From contig NZ_JAINFK010000002.1 in the NCBI RefSeq assembly GCF_019966575.1, positions 420,332-484,331 on the forward strand: a stretch of DNA of 64,000 bases. The letters are read 5' to 3'. The translations under genes were made by a program, and so were the position numbers. The notes under the pieces were generated by a model. It searched no databases. It had not been told where the DNA came from and was given only the letters and a program-made list of their open reading frames with translations. This DNA comes from Oricola cellulosilytica. Its GTDB lineage: Bacteria > Pseudomonadota > Alphaproteobacteria > Rhizobiales > Rhizobiaceae. Of this stretch, positions 37,437-44,353 are shown piece after piece. The number at the start of each line of letters is the position of its first letter. Positions within the stretch are counted from its first letter, which is position 1.

Positions 37437-38813
37437 TCAATGGGAGGCAGCTGGAAGAATGACCTCGGCGCGCAATCCGCCCGCCCTGCTCTCGCCCAAT
37501 TCGATGGTGCCTCCATAGGCCGACGCGGTTTCCGCGACGATGGCCAGGCCCAGCCCGGTACCGGGCACCGATTCATCAAGGCGCTTGCCGCGTTTGAGAG
37601 CGGTATCGCGCTCCCTGGCGGGGATCCCCGGCCCGTCATCCTCGACGGCAAGCTTCAGCCAGGTCTTGCCCGCGTCGTCGGCGAAATGGTCAAGCGAGAC
37701 ATCGATGCGCCCGCGGCTCCATTTGGCCGCGTTTTCCATCAGGTTACCGGCGATCTCTTCGAGATCCTCCTTCTCGCCCATGAACACCGGCATCGCTCGC
37801 GTGGTTTCAAGTTCGACGGATTTTTCCGGATTGAGCTTGCGCATCACCCCAATCAGTTTCTCCAGCACCGGGCGCGCATCGGTGCGAAAGACGATGCTCT
37901 CGCGCTGGGCGGCAATGCGTGCGCGCTTCAGGTAGTGCTGGACCTGGAAATCCATGGCGCGCGCCTGCTCGGCGACGATCGTCCGCGACGGACTCTTCTT
38001 CGCGCCGGCCTCGTTGAGCAGAACCGACAGCGGCGTCTTCAGCGAATGCGCCAGATTGCCCACCTGCGTGCGCGACCGCTCGACGATGCGCCGGTTGTTG
38101 TCGATCAGCGCGTTCATTTCGTCGACAAGCGGCTGGATCTCCCTTGGAAACCGGCCTTTAAGGCTTGTCGCCGCGCCGCTTCTGATCTCCGCCAATGCCC
38201 GGCGCGCGCGGTCAAGGGGGCGCAATCCGAGCAGCAGAATGCCGACATTGATCAGCACCACCCCTGCGCCGAAGGCCAGAAGAATCAGGCCCACGCGACG
38301 GGCAAAATCGCGTATCGCAAATTCAAACTCGTCCTGGTTCCCCGCCAGTTGAAACCGGGCGATACGGCCTTCGCCGAGCTCGATCTCGGTTTCAAGGACC
38401 CGGATATTTACGCCGCCCGGCCCTTCGGCGAACCAGACGCGCTGGAATTGCTCGTCGAAGCCCAGTTCGGACAGCGGCGGTCCTTCAAGCGTCTCGCCGG
38501 AAAGCGAAGGCGAGGCCAGCGGCGGCCCCTCGACATTCTCGATGGGCTCCACCCGCCAATACCAGCCGGAAAGCGGCTGGAGAAAGCTCGTACTGCCGAA
38601 ATCGGGAAAGCCGGTCAGTTCGCCGGCGTCGTCCACCGAGATCGCGCCGACGAGATTGTAGAGCTGCGCCTGCTGCAGGTTTTCGAAACCGCGTTCGGAA
38701 TCGCTGCGGTACAGGCCGATCAACAGCCAGCCGAGAAACGCGATCGCCGCCACCGTCCACAGGCTCGACAGGAGAACGACCCGGACGGCAAGGGAATCGA
38801 GCCGGAGATTCAA
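37437..38813 (-). CDS. feuQ: sensor histidine kinase FeuQ
   Basis: 458 residues from a TTG that matches the expected N-terminus; ribosome site weak. Membrane helices at about 11-30 and 165-188 bracket a large periplasmic sensor. HAMP, HisKA with the phosphoacceptor in AHSLKTPLSVLLNEAG and HATPase follow. From established work in Rhizobium and Sinorhizobium, FeuPQ was first linked to iron uptake together with cycHJKL, and later shown to control cyclic glucan export, with a small periplasmic protein FeuN inhibiting FeuQ. The location next to the cyc operon supports the name. Tandem with feuP (25-base gap). Confidence 0.85.
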   Translation of the reverse strand: MNLRLDSLAVRVVLLSSLWTVAAIAFLGWLLIGLYRSDSERGFENLQQAQLYNLVGAISVDDAGELTGFPDFGSTSFLQPLSGWYWRVEPIENVEGPPLASPSLSGETLEGPPLSELGFDEQFQRVWFAEGPGGVNIRVLETEIELGEGRIARFQLAGNQDEFEFAIRDFARRVGLILLAFGAGVVLINVGILLLGLRPLDRARRALAEIRSGAATSLKGRFPREIQPLVDEMNALIDNNRRIVERSRTQVGNLAHSLKTPLSVLLNEAGAKKSPSRTIVAEQARAMDFQVQHYLKRARIAAQRESIVFRTDARPVLEKLIGVMRKLNPEKSVELETTRAMPVFMGEKEDLEEIAGNLMENAAKWSRGRIDVSLDHFADDAGKTWLKLAVEDDGPGIPARERDTALKRGKRLDESVPGTGLGLAIVAETASAYGGTIELGESRAGGLRAEVILPAASH

Positions 38814-38838
38814 TCGCTTATCCCGGAAAGTTCAACGC

Positions 38839-39522
38839 TCATACGGCTTTCTTGTCCGCTTGCTCCGGAGAACTCATCCGGTATCCGAGTCCGCGGACGG
38901 TCTCTATCAGGTCATGGCCGAGCTTCTTTCGCAAACGGCCGACGAACACCTCGATGGTGTTCGAATCGCGGTCGAAGTCCTGATCGTAGAGGTGCTCTAC
39001 CAGTTCGGTGCGCGAGACCACCTTGTCGAGGTGATGGGCGAGGTAGGAAAGCAGCCGGAATTCATGCGACGTCAGCTTCAGCGCCACCCCGTCGACCGTT
39101 GCCTTGGAGGATTTCGTGTCTATGGCGAGCGGCCCGCAGCGAATCTCCGACGAGGCATGTCCGGCGGCGCGGCGGATCAGCGCACGCACCCGCGCCAGCA
39201 CCTCCTCGACGTGAAACGGCTTGGTGACGTAATCGTCGGCGCCGGCGTCGATCCCCGAAACCTTGTCGCTCCAGCGGTCGCGCGCTGTCAGGATCAGCAC
39301 CGGCATCGCCCGGCCGTCCTCGCGCCAGCGCTGCAGCACGCTGATGCCGTCCATTACCGGAAGCCCGATGTCGAGGATCACGCAGTCATAAGGCTCGGTA
39401 TCGCCGAGGAAATGCCCCTCCTCGCCATCGTTCGCCGCATCGACGACGTAGCCGGCATCCTCCAGCGCCGATCTGAGCTGGTCGTTCAGCGAAATGTCAT
39501 CTTCGACGACGAGAATGCGCAT
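38839..39522 (-). CDS. feuP: response regulator FeuP
   Basis: 227 residues from the ATG eight bases after GGAGG; a start five codons upstream is less likely. Receiver domain with the acidic pair after VVE near residues 8-9, phosphoacceptor Asp in VILDIGLP and Lys in TKPFH; OmpR-type winged helix in the C-terminal half (about 125-220, with SHEFRLLSYLAHH). It is the partner of FeuQ. The FeuN candidate lies 84 bases upstream in the same direction. Confidence 0.87.
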   Translation of the reverse strand: MRILVVEDDISLNDQLRSALEDAGYVVDAANDGEEGHFLGDTEPYDCVILDIGLPVMDGISVLQRWREDGRAMPVLILTARDRWSDKVSGIDAGADDYVTKPFHVEEVLARVRALIRRAAGHASSEIRCGPLAIDTKSSKATVDGVALKLTSHEFRLLSYLAHHLDKVVSRTELVEHLYDQDFDRDSNTIEVFVGRLRKKLGHDLIETVRGLGYRMSSPEQADKKAV

Positions 39523-39606
39523 GGCGCAGACCTCCAACTGTTTTCGAAGACGCTATATCAGAGGGGAATGATCGCAAACCAGCTTTTGCTGCGCGATCCT
39601 CGAGGA

Positions 39607-39885
39607 TCAGCCGCTGACGACCACTTCCTCGCGGCGCGGACGCTGTCCGTTCTGGCCCGGAATCAGAAGCACGACGCGACAGACGGTCTGCCCCCCCTCC
39701 GTCACGGTCTGCGCACTGGCAAGCTGCGCGCCACGCTGTTCGGCTATCCGCTGCCCGACAGCGTAACAATCTTCGGCGGCGATCTGCACAGGCTCGCCGA
39801 AGCTGTCTGTCAGGCGCAGCCGTTCAGCGCCGGCGGTTGCCGATGCGGCGAGCAATGCGACTGCGGCGATGGTGGTACGAAACAT
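39607..39885 (-). CDS. feuN: small periplasmic protein in FeuN position
   Basis: 92 residues with a clear signal peptide (1-19, cleavage after Ala-Gly-Ala). The mature part of about 72 residues has two cysteines, C40 and C69, which could pair, and a basic C-terminus. It lies directly upstream of feuP. In Sinorhizobium meliloti FeuN is an 83-residue exported protein encoded just before feuP that restrains FeuQ. Size, export signal and position agree; the name is an inference since the proteins cannot be aligned here. Confidence 0.6.
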   Translation of the reverse strand: MFRTTIAAVALLAASATAGAERLRLTDSFGEPVQIAAEDCYAVGQRIAEQRGAQLASAQTVTEGGQTVCRVVLLIPGQNGQRPRREEVVVSG

Positions 39886-39993
39886 TTCTTCTTGTTCTCC
39901 AACTTGGCCGCCAAACTAGCCGCGCGCGCCTGAACGGGACATGAATAATCAGTCTTAACGCCCAGTATTCAAGCCCCGTCCGAGGCTGAAAGT

Positions 39994-40203
39994 TCAACCG
40001 ATTCGGCTATTTGCACCCACTCTCCCCACAATCGCAACGATTGCGGCCACTGCCGAGATGGTCTGGAGAATCGATTCCGTCAGCACCGCCTGACTGCCCG
40101 CATCGACCGGCATGCCAGCCATCATGGCAACGGTCGCTGACACGCTCACCAACGCTCCCCAGATGGTTTTCGACAAATACCACGGTTTCTGATCGTTCAT
40201 CAT
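39994..40203 (-). CDS. small membrane protein, holin-like (phage remnant)
   Basis: 69 residues from the first of two ATGs just after GGAAAGGAAAG. A KPWYLSKTIWGALVS start is followed by two hydrophobic segments separated by a polar loop and a basic tail (VGRVGANSRIG). That layout is typical of holin-like proteins found with lysis genes in rhizobial prophages and gene transfer agents. Here no endolysin or capsid gene is adjacent; only a possible tail-gene end lies upstream. Its role alone is doubtful. Confidence 0.6.
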   Translation of the reverse strand: MMNDQKPWYLSKTIWGALVSVSATVAMMAGMPVDAGSQAVLTESILQTISAVAAIVAIVGRVGANSRIG

Positions 40204-40229
40204 CTTTCCTTTCCTGGTTGAAGAGATGC

Positions 40230-40390
40230 TCACGGGAGAATGACCGTGCGGCGCGCGGAAATGCCCGCGCCTGCCGCCCGACTGATCTGGGCGACCGAAA
40301 AATCGAGGGCCGCTCCAGGGGTATCGAGGGCCAGCGCCGTCACCGTCGGCGCGTCGAGCGTGAAGTCTTGCTGACCGCTTTCGGCTTCGA
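40230..40390 (-). pseudogene. possible 3' end of a phage structural gene
   Basis: On the minus strand an open frame ends at 40230 with about 50 residues in which short hydrophobic-Pro/Thr units recur (LDAPTVTALALDTPG, LDFSVAQISRAAGAG). This pattern is common in repetitive rhizobial phage tail proteins, and it lies 26 bases before the holin-like gene in the same direction. Upstream of about 40390 the frame is overwritten by the GNAT fragment on the other strand. Weak evidence. Confidence 0.3.
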
Positions 40391-40407
40391 ACGCTGCCGT
40401 TCCGCCA

Positions 40408-40844
40408 ACAAGCTGGCGAAGGCCGGCAATGTACGCCTTTATGTCATGGTGTCGCCGCGCGGCGATCTGATCGGCTTTTATGCGCTGAACGCCCACGCGG
40501 TCGATTATCGCGATATTCCGGCGAGATACGCGCGAAACAGACCCGGGCACGGCGCGATTCCCGCCGCCTATATCTCGATGATCGGGCGCGACAGGCGGTT
40601 TCGCGGCGGCGGTTTCGGCGCGGATCTCCTCGCCGACGCGCTCCGGCGCATCGAGGCGGCGGCCGGCCGGATCGGCATCGCCCTCGTCAAGCTCGACGTG
40701 CTGGATTGCGGCGATCCGGAAAAAGTCTCCAGCCGCAAGGCGATCTATCAGGGCTTCGGCTTCCAGCCCCTCCCCTCCAATCCGCTGCGCATGTTCCTGC
40801 CGATAGCAACGGTGAGGCTGGTGCTGGCGGAAAAAGAAAGTTGA
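40408..40844 (+). pseudogene. 5'-truncated GNAT acetyltransferase (toxin-type), copy A
   Basis: About 145 codons in frame, homologous in appearance to GNAT toxins of the TacT/AtaT kind: VRLYVMVSPRGDLIGFYAL, then HGAIPAAYISMIGRD, the acetyl-CoA-binding RRFRGGGFGADLL (R/Q-x-x-G-x-G/A equivalent) and a C-terminal LPSNPLRMFLPIATV. The usual N-terminal about 45 residues are missing; the frame upstream reads into the reverse complement of a phage-like segment and has no proper start. Its 3' part (40666-40909) is repeated at 41704-41923. Likely inactive. Confidence 0.7.
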
Positions 40845-40909
40845 GCAGGCAGCGCCACTCCCCCACCCCCGCCGTCCTTGCCCAACCGCGCCGTATGCGG
40901 GCAAACTGC
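40666..40909 (+). repeat. direct repeat, copy A (GNAT 3' end plus hairpin tail)
   Basis: This segment covers the last 60 codons of the GNAT gene and its downstream sequence, and matches 41704-41923 with mostly single-base differences and one gap of about 24 bases after the stop. It ends in TTGCCC...GGGCAA (40878-40904), a short stem-loop shared by both copies. Confidence 0.85.
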
Positions 40910-40931
40910 TACAAGAGCTGGCAGCGCCCCC

Positions 40932-41105
40932 TCCTCTCGACCGCCTGATACTCTCCGCCAGATCGGGAAACACCTCGGCAAAAGGCTTTGCCCGGGCAAG
41001 CTCTTCATCGGACGCTTCCCAGGTATCGGGATCGTCGGCGATCTGCTTCTGGATATTCGCCTCTTCCTGGTCCGTAAGGGGTTTGGCGTTGAATTTGCCC
41101 TTCAT
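40932..41105 (-). pseudogene. truncated BrnA-type antitoxin
   Basis: 58 codons with a good AGGAG site before the ATG. The N-terminus (LTDQEEANIQKQIADDPD, then ELARAKPFAEVFPDLAESIRRSRG) matches the first two thirds of BrnA/BrnA-like antitoxins, including the conserved D/E-P-D and R-R-S-R-G end. Where the family continues into its ribbon-helix-helix DNA-binding part, the sequence changes abruptly into the GNAT repeat tail (about 40931). No BrnT toxin is found upstream. The reading frame continues beyond but with unrelated sequence. Confidence 0.65.
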
Positions 41106-41468
41106 TGGCGGCTCCTCTCGCTACGGCGCACCGCGCACAAGCAAGCACGGAAGTCACCCGGCGAGCAAACTCCGGCTGGGCGGCGCTGATCCTCGCCGGA
41201 ATGGCGGTGCTTGCGTGGCCACACTGGCACCCCCTCCCTTCCCAACCGCTGGCGGTCTGGGATGCGGGAATCGTCACGTTCGCCATCGGCGGCTGCAACG
41301 GGCGGTTGGTTGGTCGAACAGCACGGCGGTGGTATATTGAAAGCTCCCCTTTCCACGCTGTCGCGATTGCTCGCGCGCCGTCCGTCCCGTCAGCGGCTGG
41401 TGGAAGGTGCAGACTCCCGGCCGACGGCCGGGGGATCGCCTCCACCGTAGGTTAGGGAGGAGGGGCTG
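41106..41468. other. intergenic, no gene recognised
   Basis: 363 bases between the BrnA fragment and the small gene at 41469. Several open frames overlap on both strands but none has a ribosome site or family resemblance. The only visible structure is the palindrome at 41397-41443. Confidence 0.5.
41397..41443. repeat. imperfect palindrome with GC-rich core
   Basis: A perfect CCCGGCCG-A-CGGCCGGG palindrome (41416-41432) lies inside a longer dyad whose outer arms GGTGGA and TCCACC pair (41397-41402 with 41438-41443 area). It sits 25 bases before the small gene at 41469. The function could be a REP-like element; other copies were not seen. Confidence 0.45.
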
Positions 41469-41687
41469 ATGGCAAACAAGCAACTGCGATTTCCAAACGG
41501 ATACCGCACGTCGTCGTCGAACATCACCAGGGTGAAGGTCTTCCCCGAGCGCTCGCTCTCATGGAACCGCGTCTACGTCGTGGTGATTGAGAATGACAAG
41601 ATCGTCTATGAGGGGCTCGTCGAACTGGACAAGATCGAAGTGAAGAAGCCGCGCATCCGAAAATCGCGCCAGAAGGCGATGCTTTGA
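41469..41687 (+). CDS. small hypothetical protein
   Basis: 72 residues with a purine-rich site (GGGAGGAGGGG) just before the ATG. Lower in GC and richer in Lys/Arg/Val than its neighbours, with an internal VYVVVIENDKIVYEGLVELDK beta-hairpin-like stretch and a basic tail. It ends 17 bases before repeat copy B. Not recognised; could be an antitoxin partner or a fragment of a phage gene. Confidence 0.5.
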   Translation: MANKQLRFPNGYRTSSSNITRVKVFPERSLSWNRVYVVVIENDKIVYEGLVELDKIEVKKPRIRKSRQKAML

Positions 41688-41703
41688 GGGCTGTGGAGGG
41701 CAC

Positions 41704-41923
41704 GCCGGATCGGCATCGCCGTCGTCATGCTCGACGTGCCGGATTGCGGCGATCCGGAAAAGTTTCCAGCCGCAAGGCGATCTATCGGGGCTTCGGCTTC
41801 CAGCCGCTCCCCTCCAATCCGCTGCGCATCTTCCTGCCGATAGCAACGGTGCGGCGGGTGCTGGCGGAAATTGGCGCTTGACCCCCCATCCTTGCCCAAC
41901 CGCGCCGTATGCGGGCAAACTGC
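41704..41923 (+). repeat. direct repeat, copy B (frameshifted GNAT 3' end)
   Basis: Second copy of the segment at 40666-40909. Relative to copy A one base is lost in the A-run at about 41758-41762, shifting the frame, and several codons differ, so this copy cannot encode the GNAT end. It has the same TTGCCC...GGGCAA stem at its end, which lies directly before the LysR gene. Confidence 0.85.
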
Positions 41924-41941
41924 CGCAGGGGTGGTGGAGCG

Positions 41942-42835
41942 ATGTTCGACTGGAACGACATGCGTATCTTCCTTGCGGTCGCCGACGAGGGTTCGACGCT
42001 TGCCGCGTCCAGAAAGCTCGCCATCAACCAGACGACGGTCAGCCGGCGCATCCGGGTGCTGGAACATGCCCTCGGGCTGACCCTGTTCGAGCGCGACACG
42101 CGGGGCTATGCGCTGACTTCGCAGGGCAGCGCGATGATCGGCCTTGCCCGGGAGATGGCGGCCGTCGCCGAGAAGACGGTTTCGCGCGCCGACCATCTGG
42201 GGCGCGCCTCGGAAGGCCGGATAAGGGTCACGGCGGCCCATTCCAGCATGGCCCACTGGGTGCTGCCGCTGATCGCGGAATTCCGCAAACACAACCCCGA
42301 CATCCATTTCGAGACGAACGCCGCCGAACACTATGTCTCCCTGGAAGACGGCGAGGCCGATGTCGCCATCCGCGCCGCCGACGCGATTCAGGGCGACACG
42401 TTGATCGCCAGAAAACTGCCGCCGGTCAGATGGGCGATCTACTGCAGCAAGGCCTATCTGGCGGCCAGGGGCATGCCGCGCTCGCTGGACGAGCTGGCAA
42501 GCCACCCGGTCCTCAGCTACCCCGAGCCGATGGTGGAAGGCGTCAAGCTGATGAAGTGGCTGCAGCAACATATGGACAGCGCCCGGATCGTCAGCACGGT
42601 CGATTCCGTCGTCACCATGTCGGCTTCGCTCAGGACCGAGGAGGCGGTCGGCGTCCTGCCCTGCGTCGAGGGGGATTCCCTGCCCGATCTCGTGCGGTGC
42701 TTCAATCAGGAGGAACTGACGAGCGGGCTCTGGCTTGTCGCGTCGCGTGACGCCTATCAGGAGCCGCGCGTGCGCAAGTTCCTGAAGTTCGTCGGCGAGA
42801 ACTTTCCGAAGGACGGGGCGGAGGCACGGTTCTGA
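41942..42835 (+). CDS. LysR-family transcriptional regulator
   Basis: 297 residues from the ATG at 41942, with GTGGAG two bases upstream; an earlier in-frame ATG at 41909 lies inside the repeat and is rejected. The N-terminal winged helix-turn-helix (about 5-62, with ASRKLAINQTTVSRRIRVLE) is followed by a periplasmic-binding-type effector domain (about 90-295). No obvious target operon is adjacent; the gene converges on the RES/Xre operon. Effector unknown. Confidence 0.92.
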   Translation: MFDWNDMRIFLAVADEGSTLAASRKLAINQTTVSRRIRVLEHALGLTLFERDTRGYALTSQGSAMIGLAREMAAVAEKTVSRADHLGRASEGRIRVTAAHSSMAHWVLPLIAEFRKHNPDIHFETNAAEHYVSLEDGEADVAIRAADAIQGDTLIARKLPPVRWAIYCSKAYLAARGMPRSLDELASHPVLSYPEPMVEGVKLMKWLQQHMDSARIVSTVDSVVTMSASLRTEEAVGVLPCVEGDSLPDLVRCFNQEELTSGLWLVASRDAYQEPRVRKFLKFVGENFPKDGAEARF

Positions 42836-42841
42836 ACCGCC

Positions 42842-43528
42842 CTACCCCTCCCTGATCTCCGGCCCCTTGCCGTCCTTCCATTCCAGGAGATAGCCGCCGC
42901 CACGCGTCACCTTGCGGAACGCGACGGTCGAGAACACCGCGACGCAGTTCCCGCCCGCGCGGCGCACCGAGGGATAGGCGATGCCGTGGCCGCCCCTCGC
43001 CCGCACCTCGCGGGCGACCTTTTGGCCTTCCGGGTAGCCCTTCGCCGGGTCGGGATCGAGGCAGGGGTGGCCGGGCTCCCGGTGCAGATCCGCCATCCAG
43101 CCCTCGACATGGGCGATGAGCTGCACGTAGCGCGAGCGGTTGTCGGTGCCGCCGGCATTGCGGATCTCGCGGTCGAGGTGAAAGGCGATCTCCGCCAGGC
43201 TGGTCTCGATCTCCAGCCCCGCATACCAGGCGCCGCGCCCCTCGCCGTTGAAGCGGTTGCCCCCGGCGCGCGTATAGACCAGCGCCGCGTTGACGAAGGA
43301 ATGGCCGTAGCCGAAATCGGGCGTGAGCAATTCGCCCGGCGTCACCTCGTCCAGTTCACCGCGTTCGGCCATCAGCCGGCCGCTGGTGCGGGCCTCCAGC
43401 GCGGTGAGTATGGCGATCTCGGCCGCATCGTCGGCCAGCGGCGCGACGGCCGGCTCGTCGGCATAGGCCTGCGCGATCAGCCGGTGGGTGTTCTTCTCGT
43501 CGAAGGCGGCAAGGGGTATTTCGCTCAC
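42842..43528 (-). CDS. RES-domain toxin
   Basis: 228 residues from a GTG whose first bases overlap the antitoxin stop (GTGA). The RES fold signature is visible: RFNGEGRGAWYAGLEIETSLAEIAFH with the conserved Arg and Glu, and a C-terminal SVRRAGGNCVAVF segment holding the Ser region. RES toxins such as MbcT and ParT consume NAD+ or modify a metabolic enzyme. Partner: the Xre-type antitoxin directly upstream. Intact and probably functional. Confidence 0.88.
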   Translation of the reverse strand: MSEIPLAAFDEKNTHRLIAQAYADEPAVAPLADDAAEIAILTALEARTSGRLMAERGELDEVTPGELLTPDFGYGHSFVNAALVYTRAGGNRFNGEGRGAWYAGLEIETSLAEIAFHLDREIRNAGGTDNRSRYVQLIAHVEGWMADLHREPGHPCLDPDPAKGYPEGQKVAREVRARGGHGIAYPSVRRAGGNCVAVFSTVAFRKVTRGGGYLLEWKDGKGPEIREG

Positions 43529-43932
43529 GCGCCGCCCCGCAGGGCGTCGACATGGCCGCGGATGCGCATCATGGCGGGAATGCCGCCGCCGATCATCATT
43601 TCGACCGGCGTCTTTCCGGCGAAGCCGGCATTGGCGCTTTTCGGCCAGCCGTAGGTCAGCGGGCCGTCAAACAGCAGCCGCAAGCCCTTGAAAAGCCCGA
43701 CCAAAAGGCTCGCGCGCATCATCTGGTCCTGGTTCAGCGCGCCGCGAAAGCTGCCGTCCTTCATCCGCGACCATGTGCGCGGGGTGACGCCCGCCAGCGC
43801 CGCGGCTTCCTCGTTGGTGAGACGCCAGTGCTCGGCGACGCGCGCCAGCGCCTTGGCGATCACCGCGCGCTCGCCCGCGGTCGGTTCGAAGATTTCCGGC
43901 CCCTCGTCCGGCATCAGCGCCGCATTGGCCAT
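43525..43932 (-). CDS. Xre/MbcA/ParS-type antitoxin
   Basis: 135 residues. An N-terminal helix-turn-helix region (about 25-60, AEHWRLTNEEAAALAGV-TPRTW) is followed by the toxin-binding domain typical of MbcA/ParS (about 75-130, with LRLLFDGPLTYGWPKS and GKTPVEMMIGGG). It pairs with and neutralises the RES toxin and should repress its own promoter through the two operators just upstream. The ATG is 30 bases from the predicted transcription start. The stop overlaps the toxin start. Confidence 0.9.
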   Translation of the reverse strand: MANAALMPDEGPEIFEPTAGERAVIAKALARVAEHWRLTNEEAAALAGVTPRTWSRMKDGSFRGALNQDQMMRASLLVGLFKGLRLLFDGPLTYGWPKSANAGFAGKTPVEMMIGGGIPAMMRIRGHVDALRGGA

Positions 43933-43956
43933 GTCACGCCTCTTTCCTGCATCTCT

Positions 43957-43997
43957 TCGCCATATGGCAATATATGATTCGCCATATGGCAGGTCAA
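43957..43997 (-). promoter_or_regulatory. promoter with paired operators for the RES/Xre operon
   Basis: On the minus strand TTGACC (43997-43992) and TATATT (43974-43969) form a -35/-10 pair with a 17-base spacer. Two identical palindromes GCCATATGGC, each within a TTCGCCATATGGCA unit, lie at 43981-43990 (in the spacer) and 43959-43968 (just after the -10), with centres 22 bp apart, about two helical turns. This is a textbook layout for cooperative autorepression by the antitoxin. Confidence 0.75.
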
Positions 43998-44019
43998 GAA
44001 ATGGCGCGCGGGCTGCGGC

Positions 44020-44036
44020 GTTAACGCTTCGTTAAC
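44020..44036. promoter_or_regulatory. CtrA-type binding site candidate
   Basis: TTAA (44021-44024), seven bases, TTAAC (44032-44036): the full CtrA consensus TTAA-N7-TTAAC. The same bases make a perfect dyad GTTAACG-CTT-CGTTAAC followed by seven T (44037-44043), so a terminator is the alternative. Since transcription runs away from this point on both sides, a regulator site fits better. Confidence 0.5.
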
Positions 44037-44080
44037 TTTTTTTAGCAAAAGATTACCGGCTTGGCTGATTTCCCCATCTG

Positions 44081-44151
44081 CCAGGAATGTCCCCTACGGA
44101 GAGATTCCTGGCCGCGTCTTGTTGGCAGCCGGACGCCTCGGGAATCTCTCC
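44081..44151 (+). promoter_or_regulatory. two mutually exclusive hairpins in the kinase leader
   Basis: Hairpin 1 pairs CCAGGAAT (44081-44088) with ATTCCTGG (44104-44111). Hairpin 2 pairs GGAGAGATTCC (44098-44108) with GGAATCTCTCC (44141-44151), an 11-bp perfect match with an inner GCGTC/GACGC stem. The shared ATTCC (44104-44108) means only one can form. It precedes the kinase ATG by 200 bases. The layout resembles an attenuator or riboswitch, but no known class is recognised. Confidence 0.4.
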
Positions 44152-44353
44152 ACCCTCCACGACAATGGTTAACGCCCCGTAAAACGCCCGACGAAGCGCG
44201 GCGGGAACGCCGGATCTGTGCACAATACCCGCCCGCCGCCTCGCGAATCACCCTCGGCAAAACAAAATCTTCCGGCGCAAGGCAAGAAATCACAGTTATT
44301 TTATACCTATTCGCGAAGATTCTCCGGCGCGAATCGCGTAATGACTCTCGCTC

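Larger units (their letters stand above)
43998..44353. other. divergent intergenic region with structured leader
   Basis: 356 bases between the RES/Xre promoter and the next kinase. Apart from the CtrA-type site and the alternative hairpins listed separately, it contains a 7-bp stem ATTCGCG (44309-44315) with CGCGAAT (44328-44334) 20 bases before the kinase ATG. No gene is seen here, although a long minus-strand frame runs through it. Confidence 0.5.

Noticed and set aside
37386-39227. 613-residue plus-strand open frame
   Set aside because: Antisense to feuQ and feuP; no start context and no family resemblance.
40230-41105. Single 291-residue minus-strand protein from BrnA start to the tail-like end
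   Set aside because: The frame is a mosaic: BrnA-like at one end, antisense GNAT in the middle and a possible phage tail at the other. It is an accident of rearrangement.
44020-44043. Intrinsic terminator reading of the GTTAACG dyad plus T-run
   Set aside because: Kept only as an alternative to the CtrA-type site, because no gene ends toward it; transcription diverges from this region.
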